A stretch of 64,000 bases of DNA from Endocalyx cinctus. Its lineage: Eukaryota > Ascomycota > Sordariomycetes > Amphisphaeriales > Apiosporaceae. The notes below the pieces were generated by a model that was not told the DNA's origin, searched no databases, and worked only from the letters and a program-made list of their open reading frames with translations. The stretch lies in assembly GCA_001600455.1 (NCBI GenBank), contig BCKC01000004.1, positions 1,736,001 to 1,800,000 of the forward strand. Reading direction: 5' to 3'. The translations under genes and the position numbers were made by a program. Shown here one piece after another: positions 22,119 to 33,800 of the stretch; position 1 is the stretch's first letter, and the number at the start of each line of letters is the position of its first letter.

Positions 22119-25100
22119 ATGGCTTCCTCCGCCGCTGCCGGCTTTCTAGGCCGATCGAGTAGCAACAATCAGAATATGCGTGGTCTCGTACAATTTATCG
22201 CCGACTTGAGAAATGCGAGGGCCAGAGACTTGGAAGAGAAGAGGATAAATAAGGAGTTGGCAAATATTCGGTTAGTTTTGAGAATCTCTCCGTTCTGCTT
22301 TCGATCCTACCCTTCAAGAAATAGTCGTACTAATGCGATCGATCTTCCATCTATAGGCAAAAATTCAAGGGTATGTCCATCCTGTTGAAGAACAACGAAC
22401 CGCCCCCTTTACAGACCGCAACACGCGACAGCGCCGTTTTATGCTATAAACATACAGGACATGATCAACTGACTAGACGCAGATGGTAGTTTGAGCGGCT
22501 ATCATAGGAAGAAATATGTTTGCAAGGTATTTGGAAACCTACCGTATTGATGTCCAAGGAAAGGGGGTTAACGCCATCGTAGCTGTTATATATTTACATT
22601 CTAGGCTGGAACGTCGATTTCGGGCACCTCGAGGCCGTCAACCTAATTTCCGCCCAGAAATACTCCGAAAAGCAGATTGGATATCTCGCCATGACCCTAT
22701 TCCTTCACGAAAAGCACGAACTATTACATTTGGTCGTCAACAGCATACGGAAGGACCTTCTCGACCACAACGAGCTGTTCAACTGCCTCGCCCTACACGC
22801 CATAGCCAATGTTGGAGGAAGGGAGATGGGAGAAGCCTTGAGCGCCGAAGTACATAGGCTTCTAATCTCGCCGTAGGTTTTATTCTTTCCGACGCCCTTG
22901 CGAACAAGATCGCATAGTCTAACACGTGGCGCAGAACCTCCAAGGCATTCGTGAAAAAGAAGGCCGCACTTACGCTTCTCCGTCTATACCGTAAATACCC
23001 GGATATTATTCAACCCCAATGGGCCGAACGAATAATATCGCTGATGGACGACGTCGACCTTGGCGTTGCTTTATCGGTCACATCACTAGTAATGACAGTC
23101 GCACAAGATGACCTTGAGCAATATAGGGGAGCCTATGTTAAGGCCGCGTCGCGCTTAAAACGAATAGTCGTGGACGGCGAGTTTACCGCCGACTACTTAT
23201 ATTATAAGGTTCCGTGTCCGTGGATCCAGGTCAAACTGCTGAGGTTGCTGCAATACTTTCCGCCGTCTGGTATGTAAAAAAATAAGACAAGGAGTGGCCC
23301 AGAGCTACGCCGAGTGGACCCAAATGCTAACATTAGTACAGAGGATAGTCATGTCCGTGAAATGATTCGCGAATCGCTTCAAAGGATACTGCACCTAGCG
23401 ATGGAGTCAAATAAAAATGTTCAGCAAAACAACGCCCAGAATGCCGTTTTATTTGAAGCTATCAATCTCGTCATCCATCTGGATACCGAGGATGCCCTCA
23501 TCAAACAGATATCTAATCGCCTAGGTCGTTTCATAACGTCACGAGAAACCAACGTAAGGTACCTGGGCTTGGAAGCTATGACGCATCTGGCAGCACGTAC
23601 GGAGAACCTGGAACCCATCAAGGAGCACAAAGATGTCATCCTTGGATCACTCAAAGACCGAGACATCAGCGTACGTAGGAAAGGTTTGGATCTGTTATAT
23701 AGTATGTGCGATTCGACCAACGCCTCGTCAGTTGTATCGGAGCTTATACACTACCTACAAAACGCCGATTTCGCCATCCGAGAAGAGATGGCTTTGAAGA
23801 TTGCCATCTTGACGGAAAAGTACGCTACTGATATCCAGTGGTACATCAATGTCTCACTACGTCTCGTAGCTATTGCCGGAGATCACCTCAGCGATGAGGT
23901 CTGGCAGCGAGTGATTCAAATCGTCACAAACAACGAGGAACTTCAGGTTTATGCTGCTCAGAATACTCTGCAGCACATCAAACAGGACCATTGCCATGAA
24001 ACGCTAGTAAAGATTGGCGCATACGTCTTGGGAGAGTTCGGCCATCTCGTGGCGGAAGAGAAAGGATGTAGTCCTATCGAACAGTTTTTGGCCCTATCAG
24101 GAAAGTTATCTGCCTGCTCTCCAAGTACCCGTGCGATGATTCTTTCTTCCTTCATCAAATATGTCAATCTATTTCCGGAGATCAAACCTCAATTACTCCA
24201 TGTTTTTGAGATATACAGTCATACGTTAGACCCCGAGTTGCAACAGAGGGCGTGCGAGTACTTGACGCTTGCGACACTTCCGACCGACGATTTACTTCGT
24301 ACAGTATGTGACGAAATGCCACCGTTCCCTGAGCGACAGTCTGCGCTGTTGTCGAGACTGCATCAGAAACATGCAGGTGCAAGTGACAAACGGACATGGG
24401 TGGTCGGTGGTAAGGATGCCAACACTGACGCCGAGCTTAGCATGGCGAAAAACCCAGGTCTCAAGAGGGCTTTCAGTTCAAATGGTCCGATGAACGGAAA
24501 CGGCGCTGCCAACGGCACTGCCAATGGTGCCAATGGGTCTTCCCATGACCTTGCTGGACTCGATATGAATGCGGGGCCCGTTCCGGAGAAGATATTGAAG
24601 GCGCCCAACTTAGCTAGCGCAGCTCATCTTTCTCCAGGTTGGGAACCTGGGTATAACAAGTTGCTCCTTAAGGCCAACGGTGTTTTGTTTGAAGATGGAC
24701 AGCTTCAAGTTGGTGTTCGGTCCGAGTACCGAGGACAGATGGCATGTCTCATCTTGTACTTTACGAACAAAACTCCTGCCACAATCAGCTCCTTCACTAC
24801 GACATTGGATCTTGACGAGAGTGAAAAGGTCAACCTGTCTTGGGATGTCAAAGCAATGCCTGAGAGCACAGTTACCCAAGACGGGCAGGCACGACAAATT
24901 ATTATGTACGAAGCGAAGCAAGTACTTACTAAGAGCCCGACTGTCCGGATCAGCTATCTCGCCGGAGCTCTGCAAGCACTGACGCTAAAATTGCCGCTTA
25001 CGGCCCACAAATTTATGGAGCCGACCGAGCTGGCGGCCGACGACTTCTTCAAAAGATGGAAGCAAATCGGCGGAGGACCCCGAGAAGCCCAGCAGATCAT

Positions 25101-25549
25101 CAGCCTCGCCGCTGGTAAAGGGAGGACGAGGGAGATCAATGATGCCTTTGTTCGCAAGATTATTCAGGGCTTCCGGTGGGGTATTCTGGAGGGTGTAGAT
25201 CCGAATAGCAAGAATTTTGTCGGCGCTAGCGTTTTGCATACATCCGAAAAGGGCAAGTTGGGTTGTTTGATGAGGCTGGAACCGAACTATCCTTCACAAG
25301 TAAGTTTTTCATCGATACTTAATAATTCTTTTAAGCCCCTTTTATAGGAAGAATGTAATACTAACTGATACTTTTTAGATGGTTCGGCTCACAATCCGCG
25401 CCACAGACGAAACGGTACCTGCGGTACTACTAAAGTTGATGGAGGAAAGGATTGCAGCAGGGGCTTCCAGGGCTGGTATTGATGAACCTAAGGAAGCACC
25501 CACCAAGAGAGACATCTTGGATGCCTTTAGTAATAACATGGTCACGTAA
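22119..25549 (+). CDS. apl3: AP-2 complex subunit alpha (alpha-adaptin)
   Basis: Large subunit of the AP-2 clathrin adaptor, which binds PtdIns(4,5)P2 and cargo at the plasma membrane in endocytosis. Seven exons are inferred: 22119-22270, 22357-22370, 22483-22526, 22583-22872, 22935-23269, 23342-25299 and 25379-25549, giving 987 residues, the usual family length. The alpha (not gamma) type is shown by RGLVQFIADLRNARARDLEE near the N-terminus, then [40 protein letters not shown] and the repeat-rich trunk to about residue 640. A low-complexity Asn/Gly/Ala hinge follows (about 660-700), then the appendage domain from about 705 to the end. Exon 2 is only 14 nt but is required to join ELANIR to QKFK. 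The acceptor before exon 7 has an ACTAAC branch site. The gene is intact. Confidence 0.93.
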
Positions 25550-27086
25550 GAAGATATGTTGTAGAAAATGACGACAAATGAGTTGATGGGAGGGAGATAT
25601 GATCGAAAGAAGAAAAAGTCAGCAGAAATATTGTACAAAGGTTGTCACTCTTCACATGCAGAAAACAGAGAAAGAAATATCCACCACAGTTTAGTAACTC
25701 GACTAATGAAGTTGTTGCCAAATGAGCTCAACGAGAAGTAGCATGGAAGGGAGTGTTGTTCATATTCAAAAAGATATTGATGACCGAGAAAAATGAAAGA
25801 AAAAAAGTAAGGAAAGGCGTTCTTAGGTAGCCTATATACATATATACACATGTACATATATGTACCTAATTAAGATAAACATGTTCCCTGTTATAATCAA
25901 AGTTGAGTGTGTACTTCTTGGTGAATATTACAGATGAATTTCCCCTTAGGTGTGCTGTTTTTCTTTCGTCTGGTATATCATGTGAGATAGGATGGTTTAT
26001 GGTACACATTACTATATGTACAACAACGTGTGTCTCTTCCTAGAGTAGAGGGAGATAGATAGGATAAGAGAACCTGTTGGGATGTCTTGAAAGCTGAGTC
26101 GATACTAGAAGATGCATGTTCATTTACTAGTCTTTTCTTGTCATCTTCACCCTCTCCTGTGCTCTTTCAGTCTGATGCCAGGTAGATAGATAAGCTACAG
26201 AGGCATGGAGGATATTTATTCTGTAATACTGCGCTTGAGAATTTTGTTTATATCGATCATGTCCAGAAGGGTAAATCTCCCCTCTCCCCTCCCTCTCTCT
26301 GAAATAGCAGAACTTCTCAGAAGTAGCAGAAGTGTATATGATATTTGAATGTCTTTAGAAACTAAGTAAATACTGTAGAGCCCCCATATCAGGTGCATCG
26401 AGTCCTGTTCGTCTGATATAAAGATTGAGGAATGACGCTAAGTCACCTGTCCTAATCATCTCAGCGTCCGTACTTAGTGTCTAGCTGATTATGCGTTTTT
26501 CCCACGCTTCCTTATTCCTTGTTTACATACATTCACTTTCTTGATTATTCGACTGGTTTAAATACATAGATATGCGTCGAGCCATTTATTACTTTCTTTT
26601 ATGCGCCGAGCAGGTAGTGAATAGTAGTTTGTTCTTTCTGCGCATACTTGAGTGCTTGCCATTTTAGAAAAATAAACAGAAGTATGTTCATCTTGTGTAC
26701 ACATCTTCTCCTCCACATCTTCTCTTCTACTCTTCACACCACTCAATATACACTGACTGTTTTCATTTCTACTCATCAACACATAGTGAACACAAAAGAT
26801 TGACGGAAGTTATCTTCTCCTTTTCTGTCATTTGTGCCCACGTTCTTGATTTCTTGTCACCTTTGAGTGCTTCGTCAACAGATAAATCACTACTTCTGCT
26901 TTTTCTAATTGAATCCACTCATCTATTCTTCGACCTTTTTTCCCCTCTTCCTTTTGATAGTATCATCTTCCATCATCTTCTTTTCTGCTCTTCTCTTTCT
27001 GTTCTCCAAGCTCGAGAGAAGAACAGTATCAAGTCTGCTGTTAATATCTTTTTGTTATCACAGAAAAGAGAAGAAGATAATACAAG
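25550..27086. other. Intergenic region upstream of membrane-protein gene
   Basis: About 1.5 kb. The first part is the AP-2 alpha 3' region with A-rich sequence and a TATACATATATACACATG-like repeat near 25835-25865. The remainder is the promoter and leader of the next gene. No gene is supportable; a 208-codon frame starting at 26695 is pyrimidine-rich simple sequence overlapping the next gene in another frame. Confidence 0.55.
26695..27086 (+). promoter_or_regulatory. Pyrimidine-rich leader/promoter tract
   Basis: The plus strand for about 390 nt before the ATG at 27087 is dominated by C and T (repeated TCTTC/CTTCT motifs). CT-rich tracts next to transcription starts are common in filamentous fungi. 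The start site itself cannot be placed. Confidence 0.4.
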
Positions 27087-28568
27087 ATGTCCAACACCAT
27101 TAACGGTTTCAACACATTCACAATTGTTGCCCCGAACTACTCGGGACCAGTCCATCCTTTGTTGTGGTGGCTGGATGAGAAAATTTGGGTATTTTGGGTC
27201 CGCTTCTTTGGGGACGATGAGGGTTGGAATCCTCACGTCACCCGCACCACTAGTCCATGGCGTTATGCCTTGGCTCTGGCGGCTTGGGTTGTCTTTCTAC
27301 TTGCTGGCCTGTATGTCTTAGCCTCTCTCGGTTGTAAGTATCCTTGTTTACCGTTCTGATTTATCCCAGCCCATCATATATCCCTTACCCCCTTTTTTTT
27401 ATGCACACACACACATACCTACTGCATACTTTCCTCCTTTTCTACTTTGAAGGGGAGGAGAGAAATACAAGGATAAGAATAAGGGACGAACGTAGTCCTG
27501 ATTGTTGTGTTTAAGCGAATACCTGACTGACACTAAAAACTTTTTTAATAGATATCATATACTGGTTGATCGAACAAATACTCTCTAACGGTTCTAGTTC
27601 GACTATTACGGATCCAGAAACCGAAACCCCTGGAACCGCGGTTATTCCACAGATTACTTTCGATGGTAGTACTGTTACTCCGGCTCCAGCTCTCCGAGAC
27701 GCGACCTTACTCGATCAGATTTACGCATTGACCACTACGAATGATGACGGTTCTTACTTGCACGTCACTTCAGGTTTGTGTTACCCTTCTTATGTCTAAA
27801 ATAGCAGTGAAAAAAAAAAACAAGTAAGGCGCTAACAATTGCGTAGACGCTGTCGCCGTGAACTTGTTCGCCAATACTCCGGACTCTTGCCCTGTAGCTA
27901 CTAAGACCATCACCGAGACTGCTTCTGGCGATGCCTCGGTATGCGATTCCGACGGCGCCGTGATCTACACGGTCACGGTCACCGACGTGTCCACCAAGAT
28001 TGTTGTCGAGTCTGAGACCATCACCGACGTGTCCACCGAGACTGTTGTCGAGTCCGAGACCATCACCGCGTTCTTGCCTCTCAGCACACCCGATGAATCT
28101 ACTGCTTCGTCCACTACTAACCCGAGCACCGGTGGTTCTCCCACCACCACCGCTCCCGAGGTCATGACCGGTACCATGTACTGCCCTTTCGCCGGCCGAC
28201 CGAACATCTGGACTCTCTGCCCGCTCGTGCACACCGAACAGCCTGGTATGATTGACTATACAGACGCACCAGTCATCGCCGCGCCTTCCCTCTCTTCCGC
28301 GGCGGCGCCCGCGACGAGAAACCCGTTCACGACGGTCCGAGTCGTGATGACGACGCTGTGGACCTCGACTCCGACTATGGGTTTTCGTGTTCGTCTAAGC
28401 AGTCTGATCGTCGAGTCTGCTGACCTGAGAGGACGCATCGCCGAGAAGCTGGAACAGTTCCGAAACCGTCGTCGCGATCGCGACGACGGTGTCCAGGATA
28501 CCGGTCTAGCGACGAAGGAAGAGGAAGAAGAAGATCACGTCGGCAACTACGTGTGGGCGATTAATTGA
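27087..28568 (+). CDS. Uncharacterised single-pass membrane protein with Ser/Thr-rich region
   Basis: I do not recognise the family. Three exons (27087-27333, 27552-27773, 27847-28568) join in frame to 396 residues. The N-terminal 58 residues are aromatic-rich (PHPLLWWLDEKIWVFWVRFF) and lack a signal peptide. A hydrophobic segment follows at about 60-92 (RYALALAAWVVFLLAGLYVLASLG onward), probably one membrane span. The central part is Ser/Thr/Pro-rich and contains two adjacent copies of a 14-residue unit, DVSTKIVVESETIT and DVSTETVVESETIT. Two cysteine-containing patches surround MTGTMYCPFAGRPNIWTLCP. The C-terminus has a basic RNRRRDRD stretch, a run of glutamates and ends VGNYVWAIN. The exon joins are supported by GTAAGT/TAG and GTTTGT/TAG signals only, not by homology. 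A conserved fungal hypothetical protein is likely. Confidence 0.6.
27984..28067 (+). repeat. Tandem duplication of a 42-nt coding unit
   Basis: Two head-to-tail copies (27984-28025, 28026-28067) encode DVSTKIVVESETIT and DVSTETVVESETIT in the membrane-protein gene. The copies differ at a few bases. The preceding TVTVT sequence suggests older, more diverged repetition. Confidence 0.75.
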
Positions 28569-29882
28569 TTTTTATCAATTAATGCTTTGCTCGTTTTTCA
28601 CTTATCTGGCATAGACGACAATTCTTTTTTTTCCCTTTAGACGAATGGATAACTTGAGCTACCCTTTTTTTTCGGGCCTATCGTCGTTCTAATTTACCTA
28701 CGTCTGATGATGGAAGCTATCTCTCTCTCTCTCTTTCCAATAAAAGAGAATTTGTGTATAAGTATAATAGAATGGGGTTACAGTTCACATGGGTTTTGAC
28801 GGGTTCACCTGGGGCCTCTTCTTTTAGAAGATGGCATTTGCCTACCTACTAAAGGTATTAAAAATGGAGTGAGGAGAAACGGGCTGTCTGCTAGGAATGC
28901 ATTCGGCTAGATAACTGCCAAATAAATTAGGTTTTACACCCGTTTACTTTTTTTCTTCTTTCGTCTTTATCAAGAAACGTGCTGCCTCACGAATTCACTC
29001 TAACTTCACAGTCAAGGATTACAGACTCGTCGTAAAGTACGGTTTGTATAATGTCTAGCTACTGGTATACTATCAGACTATGTAAACGAGGTTACTAAAA
29101 TGGATTCATAAATATTGCGGGGAGAGAAAAAGAAAGTTTCTCAACCCGCACTACCCGCTCTACTTAGAAAAAAAAAAGGGCGAATCTGATGCAGTCGGAG
29201 AAAAAAAGAAAATAAGCTGGAACACTTCTATGGTATAGTATCCTATTATTCCTATCCATAGATTGACTGATACCGGATCTGATCGGATCCTAAACTACGA
29301 TAAAGTAGCATGCTAAGAATCTAAGATGATACCAAGACCGTATAACACCGTATAACTTACTTGGACCCTCCTGCAAGCTGCAGAGCCCCTGTAGATGTTC
29401 CCGCATTTGCCGGGAAATGATGCATTTTTTAAGTCAAAAGGCGACTCATTCGATATCTATGGCGTCAGATCGGCTTCTATCTCTGTCTCTCTCTCTCTCC
29501 CACACCAAATATGTTATAGTACTATGAATGAATGAATGAATAAGCTACATAGAAAAATAAGATGAATAGATAGATAATATCTCATTAGATGAATTATTAT
29601 TAGTTTCAGTGTTTGGTAAAGTAAATTATGGGACCTGTCATTCTATCGCTGCCACCACGTGCTAAGATATACCCCGCCAGTCTGGGATGAATGTGCGATA
29701 TTAGGATTGATTGCGTCGTACATACACATATTGCTGTGTATCATTTCGATCCATAAAAGTTATCATCTATCTCGTTGAATTCCCCTTTCCCTTTACCTTC
29801 TAATTGTATTTTTTTTTCTGGTATCTCTTAAACTTCTACCTCGTCGCAATTGTAAATTAAAGAAAAAAAATAAAAAATAAAA
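28569..29882. other. Intergenic region upstream of GT8 gene
   Basis: About 1.3 kb with no supportable gene. It holds CT dinucleotide runs (near 28718-28732 and 29481-29499) and GAAT tetranucleotides (about 29524-29542). A TC-rich stretch and A-rich leader lie immediately before the ATG at 29883 and probably belong to the GT8 promoter. Confidence 0.55.
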
Positions 29883-30962
29883 ATGGCGGGGCAAGATGTT
29901 AAATACGACCCCACCAAGATCTGGACGACGCTCCTGACGAACCGCGGCTACTTCGGTGGCCTGCTGGTGCTGGACCACTCGCTGCGCAAGACGGGCAGCA
30001 AGTACCGGCTTAAAGTGATGGTGACGCGCGAGGTCGAGGCCGACGAGGAGTACATGCGAGCCTTCGCCGCGGCCGACATCCCGACCATCGTCGTCGACAA
30101 GATCGAGCCCGCGCCCCGGGACGGCAAGGTCAACAAGGGCACCTGGGAGAAGCTCGCGCCCTGGGGCTTCACCGAGTACGAGCGCGTCGTCCTGCTCGAC
30201 AGCGACCAGGTCATCCTCAAGAATATCGACGACATGATGGACGTCGAGATACCGGATGGCTGGATCGCGAGCACGCACGCCTGCACGTGTAACCCGAAGA
30301 AGCTGGCGCATTATAGTAAAGATTGGTAAGACGGAAAATGATTTTTTATCTTCTCTCATCTGTTCTTTCTTACCTACCCATCTACCTACCTACCAAGGAA
30401 GATTACAGCTCGATTAATATTTTTATGATTACTTCCGTGTCACACTTTTCGTTATAATAGGATCCCGGAGAATTGCGCCTTCACGGCGGCGAATCAGGAG
30501 ACGGGCGAGCCCGCGCCGATAACGGAGGCGTGCCCGAACAACCACCACCTGCTCAACAGCGGGACGGTGATCGTGCGGCCGTCCAAGTCGCAGTACGAGG
30601 CCGTGATGGACGCGATGAACACGCACCCGGACGTGCCCAACATGATCTTCTTCGACCAGGACCTGCTGGCGATCGTGTACCGGAACAAGTGGAAGCCGCT
30701 GCCGTACCACTACAACGCGCTCAAGCCGATGCGGTCGTGCCACGCCGGCCTCTGGCGCGACGACGACGTCCGGATCCTCCACTACATCCTCAACAAGCCC
30801 TGGAAGAGCCGGTCGTTCGACGAGAGCGACACCATCGAGTCCACCCACGCCATCTGGTGGGACGTCTGGGCCGAGGTCGAGAAGAAGTGGCTCGATGGCG
30901 CCGACGGGGAGAAGAAGAAATTATGGGAGAACGTGGTCGTGCCGGTCGTCGCGCAGGAATAG
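29883..30962 (+). CDS. Family GT8 glycosyltransferase (glycogenin/galactinol-synthase-like)
   Basis: Retaining nucleotide-sugar glycosyltransferase of the GT-A fold. Two exons, 29883-30325 and 30461-30962, give 314 residues; the join restores KDWIPENC. Visible features in order: TTLLTNRGYFGGLLVLDHSL (strand and helix around the sugar-nucleotide site), the catalytic metal-binding DSD within VVLLDSDQVIL (residues 106-108), HLLNSGTVIV, DQDLL, and HYILNKPWK near the C-terminus, which matches the family H-x(4)-KPW metal/diphosphate motif. There is no signal peptide or membrane span, so a cytosolic enzyme is expected. The acceptor could be a protein tyrosine (glycogenin) or a small polyol; the sequence does not decide, and no glycogen-synthase-binding tail is seen. 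Third codon positions are strongly G/C, much more than in neighbouring genes. Confidence 0.85.
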
Positions 30963-31556
30963 AAGACTTTCAAGGAATAGAAGCTAGATTTCGGATTGGT
31001 TCGGTTGGCATAGAATATATCTTTACGCAAGGACAAAAAAAAAAGAAAGGCCAGGTGGTATACTATAGCATAAGAGTATAGTATACAATAAATTTACTGG
31101 ATAACGGGGATTCTGCCTCGAGCACGTATATGATGGTTTAAAACACATGGAATTTTAGTTTCATATACTTTATGTTCACTTGGTTAATGAAGGTTTCAAA
31201 CTGTAGAATATACAGTAAGTCATATGTATCCAGTACAATATCCATGGATGTTGACTCGATGCAATGTTCTTAAAGCTTGATCTGACATACAGAGAAATAT
31301 TGAACAAAATACAGTAGAATTAGTATATTTAACACGGTATGATTCATGCCGCTGCGACCCTTCCAGGCCATTTGTACTACTGTACTACAGAGGCGATGAC
31401 CTGTAATACTACGCTAATCTTCTCAAAAAGAACGAGATCGGCCTATTTATAAATTTCCAAAAGAAGCACAGCAGTATATATGTATATGTATAAAGCATGT
31501 TATAATATCTAATATATTGATTATCTGACAACATCCTACATATTTATAACGTGATA
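30963..31556. other. Spacer between GT8 and PLPBP genes
   Basis: About 590 nt, AT-rich. It contains the GT8 3' region with an inverted repeat and the PLPBP promoter. No gene is seen. Confidence 0.55.
31058..31086. repeat. Perfect 10-bp inverted repeat after GT8
   Basis: GTATACTATA (31058-31067) and TATAGTATAC (31077-31086) are exact complements with a 9-nt spacer, about 95 nt after the GT8 stop. It could form a hairpin in the mRNA 3' end; this is inference only. Confidence 0.55.
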
Positions 31557-32934
31557 ATGACAGACAACGTCGAAGATATGAACATCAACCCCGCTCGTGC
31601 CGCCGCCCTCGTATCTCAGATCAAGGAAGTGAGCGAGCGCGTCACCGCCGCTGCTAAAGGACGGAATGTAAGTTACGTTACGTACATACGTAATCCGCAC
31701 ATGAACTTTTCTTACAGTCAATATTTCGGCAAAAGAAGAGGTCAAGATGTGAAGAGGTGGAGAGAGCACACACAGAGAGAGGAGGAAATATGAGAGATTT
31801 ATTTTTGGAAGAAAGAACACACCATATCACGTTGGAGCTAATCAATACAACACGCACTTAGGTACGCCTCGTGGCCGTATCCAAGTTGAAACCGGCAAAT
31901 GATATCCTAGCCCTATATCAGCAGACGTCTCCGCCTCAGCTTCACTACGGCGAGAATTACGCACAGGAGCTGGCTCAGAAGTCCGAGTTGTTACCCCGAG
32001 ATATTAAGTGGCATTTCATTGGTGGCTTGCAGTCGAGTGAGTACAATGTTTACTCTCTTTTTTTTTTTTTTTGCCTGTCTCTATTCCCCGGACTGTTTGT
32101 GAATTCCGTTTCCGTCCCCCATCCTATCATAGATCTTCATGATCATCGTCCCTTCCCTCCCCCAGAGAAAGGGCTGACGTGCATGTAATGGCCATACATG
32201 CATGAAGTAACCTTTCGACAGTGGTGCGAGGGGCGGGGGAGGCTTTGAATAACGGCCCGATTCTCCTTTTTTTTTTCACACCCAACATCACACGCTAGAT
32301 AATGATGGACACACATACATACATACACACACATGTATACAGAGAGAGTAAGAAAGATATGATGTATCATTATGCTGATGAGAGGACATGATGAATCTCT
32401 AAAAAAACGACGCACAAAAAAAAAGACCACTGTAAGAACCTAGCCAAGATTCCCAACCTATGGTGCGTCTCTAGCGTCGACACGGAGAAGAAAGTCCGCC
32501 TGCTGGACAAGCACCGAGGCGAGCTGATCGCCTCCTCATCCTCGCCCGTCCCCAAACTCAACATCCACGTGCAGGTGAACACCTCGGGCGAAGAGTCCAA
32601 GTCGGGCTGCGCCCCCGGGGCGGACGCCGTGGCGCTATGCCGGCTCGTCGAGGAGGATTCCCCGAACCTGCACCTCTTGGGCCTCATGACCATCGGCGCC
32701 ATCGCCCGCTCCGTGGCGACGACGCCCGAGAACGAGAACGAGGACTTTGCCTGCTTGAGGGACCAGAGAGACCTCGTCGCGAAGGAGTTGGGCCTCGGTA
32801 GGGAACTCGAGCTGAGCATGGGCATGAGCGAGGATTTCGAGGGCGCTATCGCTCTGGGGAGTCATGAGGTTAGGGTCGGCAGCACGATTTTCGGAGCGAG
32901 GCCGCCGAAGAACGAGGCTAAGATTAAGGATTAG
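31557..32934 (+). CDS. YggS/PLPBP family PLP-homeostasis protein
   Basis: Pyridoxal-phosphate-binding protein with the alanine-racemase-like TIM barrel. It buffers and regulates intracellular PLP and has no established enzymatic reaction. Three exons, 31557-31667, 31862-32036 and 32426-32934, give 264 residues, the usual length. The PLP lysine is K45 in [11 protein letters not shown]. Other family signatures are [27 protein letters not shown] (across the second join), [38 protein letters not shown] and [11 protein letters not shown], the last being the phosphate-binding region. Intron 2 is 389 nt, unusually long for this window, and its acceptor (AAAAAAAAAG) is preceded by purines rather than a pyrimidine tract. 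The joins are supported by homology. The likely location is cytosol and mitochondria; no clear presequence is seen. Confidence 0.92.
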
Positions 32935-33359
32935 CCGGTGGTTGGGAGGACTAAGATATCTGTATGAACGTGTCCCAAAAAGCGAGTTTCCCGTCGGTCT
33001 CTGCCGATTAATTCTTTAAGGCTCATGTCTAGGTATTGTCCCTTCGGTGGTAAATCTACTCTAGTTCCGCCTTCAATAAAGGAGGGAAGAGAGTTACGTC
33101 GTTAAGGCAACAAAGATGCACGTGTGCACATGTATGTATATATGTTGTGAAACCAGTCAATATGTCTCTCATCCCGGCCTCCAATACGAAACATATTCGT
33201 CTCTTGGCGAGCACATGTCTCATACCCCATCTGGTTCATATCTTTCTTTCTTTAGTCCGTTGTGTCAGACCCACAGGATCTAGTGACCCTCGTTGCGGAC
33301 GCTATCGGTTCATCAGAACTTTGAGCAGATCTTGTTGTTGTTTTTCTTGTCATAGCATG

Positions 33360-33800
33360 ACGATGAGGTCTTCTTGTCTAGGCACCAAGTGCTGAGCGTT
33401 GCCTATGGTTACGAGAACCACATCCAAGGAGTCTCTTCCGTGGACTCTGGCAAGATGGGGAGTGCTTTATTCTTCCTCGGAGACTTCGTTATCTCTGAGA
33501 ACTATGAGTTCACCTTCTATACCTGTCTTCCCGTGTCTTAGATAGCCACCTCGATTCTACTGGCCGATTACTCTTCATGTTACCTATTCCCAACGATTCC
33601 TCGACGGTGCCATCGACCATCCATAAACCCGCTTGAGAATTCGCTCTGGCCTAACTTCATCGTATGCTTATTCTCTGTACATGATCAGCTTGCCGCTCAT
33701 CGTGCTCATGAACGAGTTGTATAGATCGGATTCAATGCCGCAGCTTGTGATTTGGCCCAGTTCTTGAGGACTGATCTGCGACGAGGATTTAAAGGGCGAC
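33360..33800 (-). pseudogene. Possible decayed coding sequence, family unknown
   Basis: On the minus strand protein-like segments occur in successive pieces: SSSQISPQELGQITSCGIES, then HGKTGIEGELIVLRDNEVSE, then HLARVHGRDSLDVVLVTIGN, interrupted by several stops and at least one frame change. The plus strand is also open in part (GVSSVDSGKMGSALFFLGDF), so the coding strand is uncertain. I recognise no family. Confidence 0.25.

Noticed and set aside
26695..27321. 208-codon frame upstream of the membrane-protein gene
   Set aside because: Ser/Phe/Leu-rich reading of a pyrimidine-rich leader, overlapping the real start in another frame.
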